Below the pieces are notes generated by a model. That model saw nothing but the letters and a program-made list of their open reading frames with translations. It was not told where the DNA came from and ran no database searches. A program made the position numbers and the translations under genes. Of a DNA stretch of 64,000 nt, positions 56,565 through 64,000 are shown piece after piece; the stretch's first letter is position 1, and each line of letters begins with the position of its first letter. This DNA is from Halalkalicoccus paucihalophilus (GTDB lineage: Archaea; Halobacteriota; Halobacteria; Halobacteriales; Halalkalicoccaceae): the NCBI RefSeq assembly GCF_001593955.1, contig NZ_LTAZ01000004.1, positions 186,001-250,000 on the forward strand, read 5' to 3'.

Positions 56565-56798
56565 ATGGATGTCCAGTTCTGCCCTGACTGTGTCTCCCGT
56601 GGCGTCGACTGTCCGTTGATGCTCGACGGCGAGTGCACTCACTGTGGTCGCCACGACGCACCCATCGCCCACCGGATCGCCGACTACGAGTATCGGCTCC
56701 GTTTCGCGTGGGACTCGCTTCGGTTCCGACTCGGCGTTCCCGCCGTCCGGTTCCGGGCTCGATCCGCCGTCGCACGCCTCCTCGCGGTTCGGCGATAG
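56565..56798 (+). CDS. Small zinc-binding protein with two CxxC pairs
   Basis: This 77-residue protein has Cys pairs CPDC and CTHC with an intervening CPL, giving a likely zinc finger in the first 30 residues. A basic amphipathic C-terminal helix follows (YEYRLRFAWDSLRFRLG, then Arg-rich). It could bind nucleic acid or a protein. It lies between purC and sir2. No family name is recognised; function is unknown. Confidence 0.65.
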   Translation: MDVQFCPDCVSRGVDCPLMLDGECTHCGRHDAPIAHRIADYEYRLRFAWDSLRFRLGVPAVRFRARSAVARLLAVRR

Positions 56799-56836
56799 AT
56801 CCGGATCGTTATTCGGCCAGCCCACCTATCGAGCCC

Positions 56837-57586
56837 ATGGACGACGCGCTCGACCGACTCGCCAGCGCGATCCGCGAGGCGGATTCGACGGTCGCGCTGA
56901 CCGGCGCGGGAGTCAGTACCGCCTCGGGGATCCCCGATTTCCGGGGCGAAGACGGGATCTGGAACGCGCAGTTCGATCCCGCGGACTTTCAGGTCGGACG
57001 CTTTCGCTCGGATCCCGCCGGGTTCTGGGAGGACAGGGTGAAGCTCCACGAGGCGATGTTCCCGGGAGAAATCGAACCCAACGCCGCCCACGAAGCGCTC
57101 GCCGAACTGGAATCACAGGGCTGGCTCGACGCCCTCATCACCCAGAACACCGACGGATTGCACGGGGCGGCGGGCTCGAAGGAGCTGTTCGAACTCCACG
57201 GCAACGCCCATCGCATCGTCTGCATGGACTGCGGACGGAAAATCGACGCCGCCTCCGTCCGCGAGCGCGTTCGCGAGGGCGAGTCGCCTCCACTCTGTGA
57301 CTGTGGCGGCCTCCTCAAACCCGACGTGGTGCTCTTCGGCGAGTCCCTGCCCGAGGCGATTATGGCCGAAGCACAGCGCCGCGCCCGAGAGAGCGACGTC
57401 TTCCTCGCCGTCGGCTCTTCGCTCACCGTCGAACCCGCCGCCTCGCTCCCGAAAGCCGGCGCGCGTGACGGGTTACTGGCGATCTGTAACTTCGATCCGA
57501 CGCCCCACGACGACCGGACGGACGTCCTCGTCCGCGAGGACGTGACCGAGGTCCTGCCCGCGCTCGTAGCGCGGTTGGACGCCTAG
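56837..57586 (+). CDS. Sir2-family NAD-dependent protein deacylase
   Basis: This 249-residue sirtuin has the NAD motif GAGVSTASGIPDFRG at 23-37, TQNTDGLHG at 102-110, catalytic His121 in ELHGN, and a zinc site formed by Cys129, Cys132, Cys154 and Cys156. It removes acetyl or other acyl groups from lysines, in archaea classically from Alba and metabolic enzymes. The start ATG 56837 follows the preceding gene by 38 bases. It overlaps the convergent lactonase gene by 4 bases. Substrate range is not known. Confidence 0.92.
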   Translation: MDDALDRLASAIREADSTVALTGAGVSTASGIPDFRGEDGIWNAQFDPADFQVGRFRSDPAGFWEDRVKLHEAMFPGEIEPNAAHEALAELESQGWLDALITQNTDGLHGAAGSKELFELHGNAHRIVCMDCGRKIDAASVRERVREGESPPLCDCGGLLKPDVVLFGESLPEAIMAEAQRRARESDVFLAVGSSLTVEPAASLPKAGARDGLLAICNFDPTPHDDRTDVLVREDVTEVLPALVARLDA

Positions 57587-58386
57587 CGAAGCCCGCCTTC
57601 GAGACGAGCCAGTGAGTCAGGATCGTGACCGAAAAACAGCGTCGCGTCCTCGCGGCGCTCCGTCTCCTGTAGCATCCTGAGGCTCTCGTACCAGTCCCGT
57701 TTGCTCCAGAGCAGGCCGGGACCAAGCGGGCGCTCGTCGGTGTAGTTCTCCGCGACGTAGGCCTGATCGCCCGCGACGAGTACCGTACCTGCCTCGGGGA
57801 GGGTCAGACGAAGTCCCATCAATCCGGGGGTATGGCCCGGCAGGTGGATGAACTCGATGCCCTCGAAGTGCGTCTCTCGCTCGCCGTGGATTACCCGCCA
57901 GTTCAGATCGTGGTCGAAGTCCGCCGCGAGGTAGGCGGGGTCGCCTTCGCTCGTCTTCGCGCTGTAGTACGCGTGTTTCAACTCCTCCTCGTGGACGTAG
58001 ACTGGGACGTCCGTCCCCGCAAAGTTGTGTAAACCGCCGGCGTGATCGAGGTGGAGGTGGCTCTGGATCACGGCATCGATCTCCGAGAGCGCGTAGCCCG
58101 AATCCTCAAGATCGGCCTCCAGCGGATGCTCGCCCGCATCGTAGTGCTCGAAGGCGTCGTAGAGGTACGCGGGCCAGTAGCCCTCGCCGGCCTCGGGGTG
58201 CGAGCCGGTGTCCCAGAGGATCGTCGCCTCGGGGTGTTCGATCACGAGGTCGTAGACGGGCGTCTCGACGATCTCAGCGTCGGGATTCGGATCGCTCGCG
58301 GACGCGAGCTTGTAGCCCTCGATCATGTAGTTCTTATCGGCACGCACCCGCCCGCGGTCTATCGGCGTGATCGTCGCATCGACCAT
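57583..58386 (-). CDS. Metallo-beta-lactamase-fold lactonase, AHL-lactonase-like
   Basis: This 267-residue protein has the HxHxDH metal site HLHLDH at 110-115 and later His and Asp ligands (LPGHTPG, VAGDQAY, GHDPD), as in AttM/AiiA-type N-acyl-homoserine lactonases. Whether its substrate is an acyl-homoserine lactone in an archaeon is uncertain; other lactones are possible. The ATG at 58386 is preferred to GTG 58392, as a GGGTATAAGCCC element 19-30 bases upstream supports leaderless transcription. It is convergent with sir2. Confidence 0.75.
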   Translation of the reverse strand: MVDATITPIDRGRVRADKNYMIEGYKLASASDPNPDAEIVETPVYDLVIEHPEATILWDTGSHPEAGEGYWPAYLYDAFEHYDAGEHPLEADLEDSGYALSEIDAVIQSHLHLDHAGGLHNFAGTDVPVYVHEEELKHAYYSAKTSEGDPAYLAADFDHDLNWRVIHGERETHFEGIEFIHLPGHTPGLMGLRLTLPEAGTVLVAGDQAYVAENYTDERPLGPGLLWSKRDWYESLRMLQETERREDATLFFGHDPDSLARLEGGLR

Positions 58387-58457
58387 ACCCACCGTTGGGA
58401 CGAGACGGGCTTATACCCACCTCGGGATTCATGGTCCCCAGTATCGAACGGGGCTCT

Positions 58458-59420
58458 ATGACACGCGGCGTTCTGCTGCCCGATTCCGCCGAACCGACCC
58501 CCGACTTCGCCCGCTGGATGGGTTCTCACGGGTATGACTCGATCTGGGCCAACGAACTCTGGGGACACGACGCGTTCGTCACGCTCGCGGCGGTCGCACC
58601 CCACACCGACGCGGCGCTCGGGACGGCCATCGTTAACGTCTTCTCCCGGTCGCCGGCGGTGCTCGCGGGCGCGGCCTCGTCCCTCTCCGATCTCGCCTCG
58701 GGGCCGATCAGGCTGGGGGTCGGCCCGAGCACGCCGAAAGCGATCGAGGATCTACATGGGATCCCGTACGACCGGCCCGTCCGTCGGCTCCACGAGACGG
58801 CCGAACTCGTCCGGGCGTTCACCGACGGCGAGGGCCGCGTCGAATACGACGGCGAGCTGTTCTCGGTACAGGATTTCCCGGCGCTCGACGGCGAGGTGTC
58901 GGTCTACGCCGCCGCGCTAGGCGAGACCAGCCGACGGGCGACCGGGCGAACGGCCGACGGTTGGCTGCCACACATGATCCCCTTCGGCGATCTGGAGGGG
59001 GCCTTCGAGACGGTCCGGCGGACCGCCCGGGAGGCGGGTCGGGATCCCGCACTCGCCGTCTCGCCGTACGTCCCCGCAGCAGTCGCCGACGAGTCCGAGA
59101 AGGCCCGCGAGGCGATCAGCGGGCACGTCGCCTACTACGTCGGCAGCGGCGAGGGCTACCGGAAGGCGGTTTCGAAACGGTTCCCCGAGGAGGCAGAACG
59201 GATCGCCGAGGCGTGGCGGGCGGGCGAGCGCGCCGACGCCCGCGAGGCGGTCACTGAAGCGATGGTCGACGCGCTGGGCGTCGCGGGAACCCCCGATGAG
59301 GCACGCGAGCGGTTCGAGCGGGTCGCGGAAACCGAACCGATCACCGAGCCGATCGTCGTGGTGCCGTCGAATGCGGGAGAGGAGATGACCGAACGGACGA
59401 TCGAGGTCCTCGCCCCCTAA
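58458..59420 (+). CDS. Luciferase-like (LLM) F420-dependent oxidoreductase
   Basis: This 320-residue protein has the bacterial-luciferase TIM-barrel layout: DSIWANELWGHDAFVTLAAVA near the start, LGTAIVNVFSRSPAVLAGAA, RLGVGPS, and C-terminal DALGVAGTPDEARERFERV. These enzymes use F420 or FMN to oxidise or reduce small molecules. The nearby cofC, cofG and cofH genes support an F420 cofactor. Its stop interlocks with the HAD gene on the opposite strand (4-base overlap). The substrate is unknown. Confidence 0.84.
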   Translation: MTRGVLLPDSAEPTPDFARWMGSHGYDSIWANELWGHDAFVTLAAVAPHTDAALGTAIVNVFSRSPAVLAGAASSLSDLASGPIRLGVGPSTPKAIEDLHGIPYDRPVRRLHETAELVRAFTDGEGRVEYDGELFSVQDFPALDGEVSVYAAALGETSRRATGRTADGWLPHMIPFGDLEGAFETVRRTAREAGRDPALAVSPYVPAAVADESEKAREAISGHVAYYVGSGEGYRKAVSKRFPEEAERIAEAWRAGERADAREAVTEAMVDALGVAGTPDEARERFERVAETEPITEPIVVVPSNAGEEMTERTIEVLAP

Positions 59421-60064
59421 ACGAGGTCTAGGGCCTCACGCAGATCGCCGAGTCGGTGATCGACCGCTGGACCCTCCTCGGCACCGTAGGCCGCCGTGAC
59501 CATTCCGGCGTCCTTCGCACCCGCTATATCGTGGCGATACCGGTCGCCGACCATCAGCGAGCGATCCGGGACGGTTTCCGACTTTCTCAGTGCCGTCTCG
59601 AACATCGCCGGATCGGGTTTCGTTCGTCCCACCTCCTCGGAGGTGGTAATCGAGTCGAACTCCTCAAGGACGCCGAAGGTGGCGAGGATCCGCCGTCCCT
59701 CCGCCGCATCGACGTCGCTGATCACGCCGAGATGGAGGTCGTACTCGGCGAGCGTCTCGACGACCTCGACCGCCCCGGAATTCGGATCGATCGTCTCGGC
59801 CAGCGCGCGCTCGAAGACCGACTCCCAGTCCCCACCGACGCCGAGTGTGTCGATCGCCCGCTCGTAGCCCGCCTGTGCGGATCTGAACTCCGTCCCCTCT
59901 CGTTCGCGGAAGTGCGCACCCAGCTCCGCGCGCCACGTCTCGAGGGGGTTCCCGGCGTCGAGATCGTACTCGTCGCGGAGATCGGCGATAAAGCGCTCGT
60001 GGGCCCGTCGAACCGACGCCGAATCGAGGAGCACGCCGCCGATGTCGAAGAAGATCGCGTCCAT
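59417..60064 (-). CDS. HAD-superfamily hydrolase
   Basis: This 215-residue protein has the HAD motif I IFFDIGGVLLD with nucleophile Asp7, motif II LGVISDVDA, and motif IV EVGRTKPDPAMF with VGDRYRHDI. The second motif-I residue is Gly rather than Asp, as in the HAD-IA group that includes dehalogenases and various phosphatases. It is alone on its strand and overlaps the LLM gene end. Substrate cannot be inferred. Confidence 0.83.
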   Translation of the reverse strand: MDAIFFDIGGVLLDSASVRRAHERFIADLRDEYDLDAGNPLETWRAELGAHFREREGTEFRSAQAGYERAIDTLGVGGDWESVFERALAETIDPNSGAVEVVETLAEYDLHLGVISDVDAAEGRRILATFGVLEEFDSITTSEEVGRTKPDPAMFETALRKSETVPDRSLMVGDRYRHDIAGAKDAGMVTAAYGAEEGPAVDHRLGDLREALDLV

Positions 60065-60183
60065 CGGATCGGTAGGAGGTACCGACCAGCACGGCTTATC
60101 GGTGTCGATGGACGGTCCATCCCACCGACCGAAACCTACCGCTATCGATCAGGCTTTTGTTCGTGGGGTGGCGTCATACGGTG

Positions 60184-61530
60184 ATGGCCGTCACGCCCGA
60201 GACCGAGCGCGAGTTCGCGTTCGACCACCGATCGGCAACCGACCAGTCCTTCGAGAACGCGCTCGCGAAGGCCCGCGCGGGCGAGCGGCTCACGGTCGAC
60301 GACGGGATCGAACTCATGACGACCGGCTCCGAACGCGTGGGAATCGACCCCGATCGCAAGGAGCTCGTCCTCGAAGCCGCCGACGCCCGGCGTGCCGAGG
60401 TCGTCGGCGAGGAGGTCACGTTCGTCGCAAACCTCAACAACAACGTCACGACCGCCTGCAATACTGGTTGCTTGTTCTGTAACTTCAAGGACACCGCGAG
60501 CAATTTTGAAGTAGACTCGGAAGTCGAACATCCCGGCTTTACGAAGACGCCCGAGCAGTCCCGCGAGATCGTTTCGGACGCCCTCGAAATGGGGATCTAC
60601 GAGGTCTGTTCGGTCTCGGGGCTCCACCCGGCGTTCGCGCTCGATCCCGAGCACCTTGAGATCCTTCGAGCGACAGACGAGGACCCCGAACTGAACTTCA
60701 AGCCCCCAGAGCGATACGCCACCGACCCGCGAACCTACGCCGAGCAGATCGAAGCGATGAGCGTCGGGGACGTCCACGTCCACTCGATGACGCCCGAGGA
60801 GGCCTACCACGCCCGCCGGGGGACCGACTGGAGCTACGAGGAGGTCTACGGCCGACTGGCCGAGGCGGGACTCGACAGCGTCCCCGGCACGGCCGCCGAG
60901 ATCCTCGTCGATGAGGTCCGCGAGGTGATCTGCCCGGGCAAAATAGGGTCGGACGAGTGGGAGCGGGCGATCGAGGCCGCCGCGAACGTCGGGTTGGACA
61001 CCACCTCGACGATCATGTACGGCCACGTCGAGAACGAGGCCCACCGCGTGATGCATCTGAAACGTCTCCGGGACCTCCAGGACCGCACCGGCGTGATCAC
61101 CGAGTTCGTCCCCCTCTCTTTCATCCATCAGTCGACCCCGCTGTACGAACGCGGTGTGGTCACCGGGGGCGCGAGCACGGACGAGGACGAACTCATGATC
61201 GCCGTCTCGCGGCTCTTCCTCGACAACATCGACAATATCCAGTCGAGCTGGGTGAAGTACGGTGACGAGCAGGGCCTGAAGATGCTCTCGTGTGGCGCGA
61301 ACGACTTCATGGGGACGATCCTCTCCGAGGAGATCACCAAACGGGCGGGCGGTGAACACGGGGAGTTCCGCGACGTCTCGGATCTCGTCGAAATGATCGC
61401 TTCGATAGGAAGGGTACCCGTCGAGCGCTCGACGGACTACCGCGAAAGACGGCGGGTCGACCCCGACGACGGTCCACACGGGCCGCAGTTGGGGCCGCGT
61501 GCGGACGGCTCCCCGATGGTCGTCGACTGA
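60184..61530 (+). CDS. cofH: F0 synthase subunit CofH (F420 biosynthesis)
   Basis: This 448-residue radical SAM protein carries the cluster motif CNTGCLFC at Cys92, Cys96 and Cys99, and family blocks YEVCSVSGLHPAF, VHVHSMTPEEAYHARRG and PGTAAEILVDEVR. CofH transfers the hydroxybenzyl group from tyrosine in the first joint step of F0 synthesis with CofG (62127). The C-terminal end is longer than usual and rich in charged residues. ATG 60184 is chosen since the upstream codons look non-native. Assignment is secure. Confidence 0.93.
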   Translation: MAVTPETEREFAFDHRSATDQSFENALAKARAGERLTVDDGIELMTTGSERVGIDPDRKELVLEAADARRAEVVGEEVTFVANLNNNVTTACNTGCLFCNFKDTASNFEVDSEVEHPGFTKTPEQSREIVSDALEMGIYEVCSVSGLHPAFALDPEHLEILRATDEDPELNFKPPERYATDPRTYAEQIEAMSVGDVHVHSMTPEEAYHARRGTDWSYEEVYGRLAEAGLDSVPGTAAEILVDEVREVICPGKIGSDEWERAIEAAANVGLDTTSTIMYGHVENEAHRVMHLKRLRDLQDRTGVITEFVPLSFIHQSTPLYERGVVTGGASTDEDELMIAVSRLFLDNIDNIQSSWVKYGDEQGLKMLSCGANDFMGTILSEEITKRAGGEHGEFRDVSDLVEMIASIGRVPVERSTDYRERRRVDPDDGPHGPQLGPRADGSPMVVD

Positions 61531-61591
61531 CCCGCGCTACCCGACCGCACGGTTCGGAACACCTATCCTTTCTGCGACGTAGGATAGGGGG

Positions 61592-62158
61592 ATGATGAAC
61601 ACCACGCACGGGGCCATCGGCGTTGCGATGGCGTCCGTGACGGTCCTCGTGGCCCCGGAGTTCGCCGTGATCGCCGCCGTCGGTGCCCTGCTGGGAAGCG
61701 TTTTTCCCGACCTCGATCTCTTCGTCGGGACCCACAGGAAGACCCTCCATTTCCCGATCGTCGGGTGGCTCCTCGCCCTGCCCGCGGCCGTCTGGGCGGT
61801 CCTCGTGCCCTCTTTCGTGAGCGTCGGAACGGCGTTTTTCGCCCTCGGGGCGACCGTCCACGCCGTGACCGACGCCGCAGGCGCGGGCCACGAACTCCGC
61901 CCGTGGGAGCGGACCTCAAAGCGGGCGGTCTACGCCCACCCGCTCGGTCGCTGGATCGCTCCCCGGCGGTGGATCCGTTACGACGGCGCGCCCGAGGACC
62001 TCGCGCTGATGGGCGTGGTCACCCTTCCTGTACTGATCCTCTACGACGGAGTCGTCAGGAACGTCATGCTCGCGGCGCTGGGGGTATCTGTCGGCTACAC
62101 GGCGATCAGAAAGCGGATGCCCGACCTCACGCCCGACTGGATGAAGGACTCCGAGTGA
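61592..62158 (+). CDS. DUF457/YdjM-type membrane-bound metal-dependent hydrolase
   Basis: This 188-residue protein has a leading MNTTHGAIGVAMASVTVLVA helix and further hydrophobic segments around 36-70 and 120-165. It also has the metal-ligand pattern H at 6, FPDLDLFVGTHRKTLHF, and HAVTDAAGAGHE typical of the YdjM/DUF457 family. Tandem ATGs at 61592 and 61595 are both possible starts. Its stop overlaps the end of the opposite-strand cofG by 32 bases. The reaction is unknown. Confidence 0.75.
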   Translation: MMNTTHGAIGVAMASVTVLVAPEFAVIAAVGALLGSVFPDLDLFVGTHRKTLHFPIVGWLLALPAAVWAVLVPSFVSVGTAFFALGATVHAVTDAAGAGHELRPWERTSKRAVYAHPLGRWIAPRRWIRYDGAPEDLALMGVVTLPVLILYDGVVRNVMLAALGVSVGYTAIRKRMPDLTPDWMKDSE

Positions 62159-63200
62159 TCGACTCGATCCTCCGGCGCACGCGCTCGGAGACCCAGCCCT
62201 CCTCGACGTAGCGGTTGTAGACCGGGAGACGCTCCTCGAGGGGGACGCCCACCCCCGACGCGATGTCCTCTAGCTCCCTGAGTGCGGGCCACGCGTAATC
62301 GGGGTTGACGTGGTCGTCGGTGATCGGCGAGACGCCCCCCAAATCGTCGACCCCGCAATCGAGCAGCTCCCTGACGGGCGCGAGGTTCGGCGGCACCTGC
62401 ACCGAGACCTCCGCGGGCAGCACGACCCGTGCCATCGCCACGACCCGGCGCATGGCTTCGAGATCCGGCGAGCCTTCACGCCAGCGCTCGTTGTTCGAGA
62501 CGGGCTGGACGATCACCTCCTGGATGTGGCCGTAGCGCTCGTGGAGCTCCCCGATCGCGAGCAGGCTTTCGGCCCGATCGCGCCAGCCCTCGCCTATCCC
62601 GACGAGGATCCCCGTCGTGAAAGGCACCCCGAGTTCGCCCGCAGTGCGGATGGTCGCGAGTCGCTGGCCCGGCGACTTCGCCCGGGGCCCGCCGTGGGCA
62701 GTCACGTCAGCGGTCGTCTCGAGCATCACGCCCATGCTCGCGTTGACGTCTGCGACCGCTCGCATCTGTTCGCGGGTCTGGTCACCGGGGTTCGAGTGGG
62801 GCAGGATCCCGACGTCGAGGGCGAGTTCACAGAGTTCGCGCAGGTAGGTGTGGATCGAGTCGTGGCCCCACGCCGCGAGCTGGTCGTGAATTTCCGTGTA
62901 TCGGTCGTCGGGGTCGTCGCCGAAGGTGAAGAGCGCCTCCGTACAGCCGGCCTCGACGCCGGTTTCGAGGATTTTCCGTACTTCCTTGCGGGAGAGCAGG
63001 CTCGCCTGGCCCGGCGGGTCGTAGTACGTACAGTAGGTGCAGGTGTACCGACAGGCGGTCGTCAGCGGGACGAACACGTTGCGCGCAAAGGTGAGTTCCG
63101 AGGAGGGCGAGACGTCCTCGGGGCCGACCGAGAGCGCCCGTTCGATCTCGCGCCCGTCGAACCCGATGTCGATGTCGTACGCCTCGGCCCCCGGGATCAT
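62127..63200 (-). CDS. cofG: F0 synthase subunit CofG (F420 biosynthesis)
   Basis: This 357-residue radical SAM protein carries the cluster motif CRYTCTYC at Cys50, Cys54 and Cys57, and blocks LFTFGDDPDDRYTEI, LPHSNPGDQTREQMRAV and GGVSPITDDHVNPDYAWP. CofG joins the aryl product of CofH to the pyrimidine to make F0, the flavin-like core of F420. It is downstream of cofC on the same strand with a 72-base gap. Assignment is secure. Confidence 0.94.
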   Translation of the reverse strand: MIPGAEAYDIDIGFDGREIERALSVGPEDVSPSSELTFARNVFVPLTTACRYTCTYCTYYDPPGQASLLSRKEVRKILETGVEAGCTEALFTFGDDPDDRYTEIHDQLAAWGHDSIHTYLRELCELALDVGILPHSNPGDQTREQMRAVADVNASMGVMLETTADVTAHGGPRAKSPGQRLATIRTAGELGVPFTTGILVGIGEGWRDRAESLLAIGELHERYGHIQEVIVQPVSNNERWREGSPDLEAMRRVVAMARVVLPAEVSVQVPPNLAPVRELLDCGVDDLGGVSPITDDHVNPDYAWPALRELEDIASGVGVPLEERLPVYNRYVEEGWVSERVRRRIESITRSPSSSRA

Positions 63201-63272
63201 CGGTTCCCGTTCGACCCCCGAGCGACAAAAACCCACGGCTACCGGTCACCATCGAGGCCGGGACGACCCGCC

Positions 63273-63872
63273 TCACTCCCGCTCTATCCCGAGTCGACTC
63301 TCCGTCCGAGCGAGTTCGAACCCCGCGTCCCGGAGCCAGTCCGTTGCCCGCCCCTCGCCGTGGATCAGCAATTCGACCAGATCCGCGGGTTCGTCGATGT
63401 CGGTGGCCAACCTGTGGGAGTCGACGACCGCCACGGAGCCGAGTTCGGCCGCGCTCGCGCGGTGTTTCGGAAACGAGCCGTCGTGGTAGTCGACGCGGAA
63501 GTCGGGCTGACGCGAGACGAGCGCGTTCGTCCCGCCGCCACGGCCCGGCGCGAGGACGACGTCGCCGGGGGTCTCGAACAGTTCCTCAAGGACGGCGACC
63601 GTGATCAGCGGGAGATCCGCCATCACGACCGCCGTTTCGGGGACGAGCGCCGCGTTGACCGCATCTGTGAGCGGGCGGTCGTCGACCGTCACGGGCGCGT
63701 CGATGTCGAGAGGGGCGGTCGCGAGCACCTCGATTTCGCCGCCCGACCCACGGATCGCTTCGAGGACGTCTTCGAGCATCGCCCGCGAGAACTCGCGACG
63801 TTCCGCGGGGCTGAGACGGTCCGACAGCCGGGTCTTCGGGTCGTTCGTGGCGAACGGGACGACGACGCGCAT
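63273..63872 (-). CDS. cofC: 2-phospho-L-lactate guanylyltransferase CofC (F420 biosynthesis)
   Basis: This 199-residue nucleotidyltransferase activates the side chain of F420. It has VVPFATNDPKTRLSDRLSPAERREF at the start, VVMADLPLITVA with the Asp-containing motif, and APGRGGGTNALVSRQP near the middle. The TATA-like element CTTATTAGTG (63893-63902 on the minus strand) lies 21-30 bases upstream of ATG 63872, consistent with a leaderless transcript. The genes cofC and cofG are probably co-transcribed. The remaining 98 bases to the window end show no recognisable gene. Confidence 0.92.
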   Translation of the reverse strand: MRVVVPFATNDPKTRLSDRLSPAERREFSRAMLEDVLEAIRGSGGEIEVLATAPLDIDAPVTVDDRPLTDAVNAALVPETAVVMADLPLITVAVLEELFETPGDVVLAPGRGGGTNALVSRQPDFRVDYHDGSFPKHRASAAELGSVAVVDSHRLATDIDEPADLVELLIHGEGRATDWLRDAGFELARTESRLGIERE

Positions 63873-64000
63873 CGCTCGCCGGTCGGCGACGGGCACTAAT
63901 AAGGGACACGGGGCCACACCGGGAGCGACGATCCTCGAACACGGGTCGAGTTCGTCGCCGTCGTCGTTGACGGGTTCTCTGGGTTCGCGTCGTGCTCAGA

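Noticed and set aside
62310..63899. 529-codon plus-strand frame opposite cofG and cofC
   Set aside because: The minus-strand frames carry the radical SAM cysteines and CofC motifs; the plus frame has no domain.
1..64000. CRISPR array, rRNA operon or replication origin
   Set aside because: No regularly spaced repeats, rRNA sequence, or Orc/Cdc6 gene with origin boxes was seen.

Overview
The window reads as a stretch of haloarchaeal chromosome. GC content is high, almost all proteins are acidic, many starts look leaderless, and there are Tat signals with lipoboxes. Marker genes are archaeal: TrmY, archaeosine enzymes TgtA, ArcS and RaSEA, ubiquitin-like small modifiers, a Cdc48-type AAA ATPase, an XPB helicase and coenzyme F420 genes cofC, cofG and cofH. 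The GH68/GH32 fructan pair recalls Halalkalicoccus, where I remember an inulosucrase being described; that genus is a guess.

Layout. 1-0.75 kb: trmY and tRNA-Pro(CGG). 1.0-10.2 kb: a probable iron regulon holding a ferric-iron ABC permease and binding protein, a Tat-exported gluconate-dehydrogenase-like pair, three glycan enzymes (GT2, GT-C and a relative of plant reversibly glycosylated polypeptide) and four copies of the same 16-bp operator, TTTAGG-N4-CCTAAA. 10.2-12.7 kb: housekeeping and unknown genes. 12.8-17.2 kb: tgtA and arcS, separated by an AT-rich three-gene cassette that looks like a peptide-toxin (halocin-like) locus. 17.3-21.4 kb: a frameshifted lipoprotein gene, a small-modifier operon and an XPB helicase. 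21.5-24.9 kb: convergent GH32 and GH68 genes.

24.9-38.8 kb: two aldehyde ferredoxin oxidoreductase (AOR) family genes, a 2Fe-2S ferredoxin, small regulators, a PQQ-type quinoprotein with a conserved-looking unknown partner, a Cdc48 ATPase and a second small modifier. 38.8-51.3 kb: a group of NMT1/THI5-type binding-protein folds. Three are tandem and have no export signal, one is a Tat lipoprotein with its own permease, and one is fused to an N-terminal helix-turn-helix (HTH) domain and starts a regulator-ATPase-permease operon. Two divergent CaCA exchangers, a VOC protein, an RCK protein and a phosphoesterase lie among them. 51.3-64.0 kb: raSEA, purS/purQ/purU/purC, sir2, a lactonase-like metallo-beta-lactamase, an LLM oxidoreductase, a HAD hydrolase and the F420 genes.

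Likely collaborations: TgtA, RaSEA and ArcS act in sequence to make archaeosine-15 in tRNA. CofC, CofG and CofH make F420, which the LLM enzyme may use. The four iron boxes tie iron uptake to oxidoreductase and glycosylation genes. The THI5-type proteins, two permeases and one ATPase suggest an uptake-and-sensing network for an unidentified small molecule. No rRNA, CRISPR array, insertion sequence or replication origin was seen.
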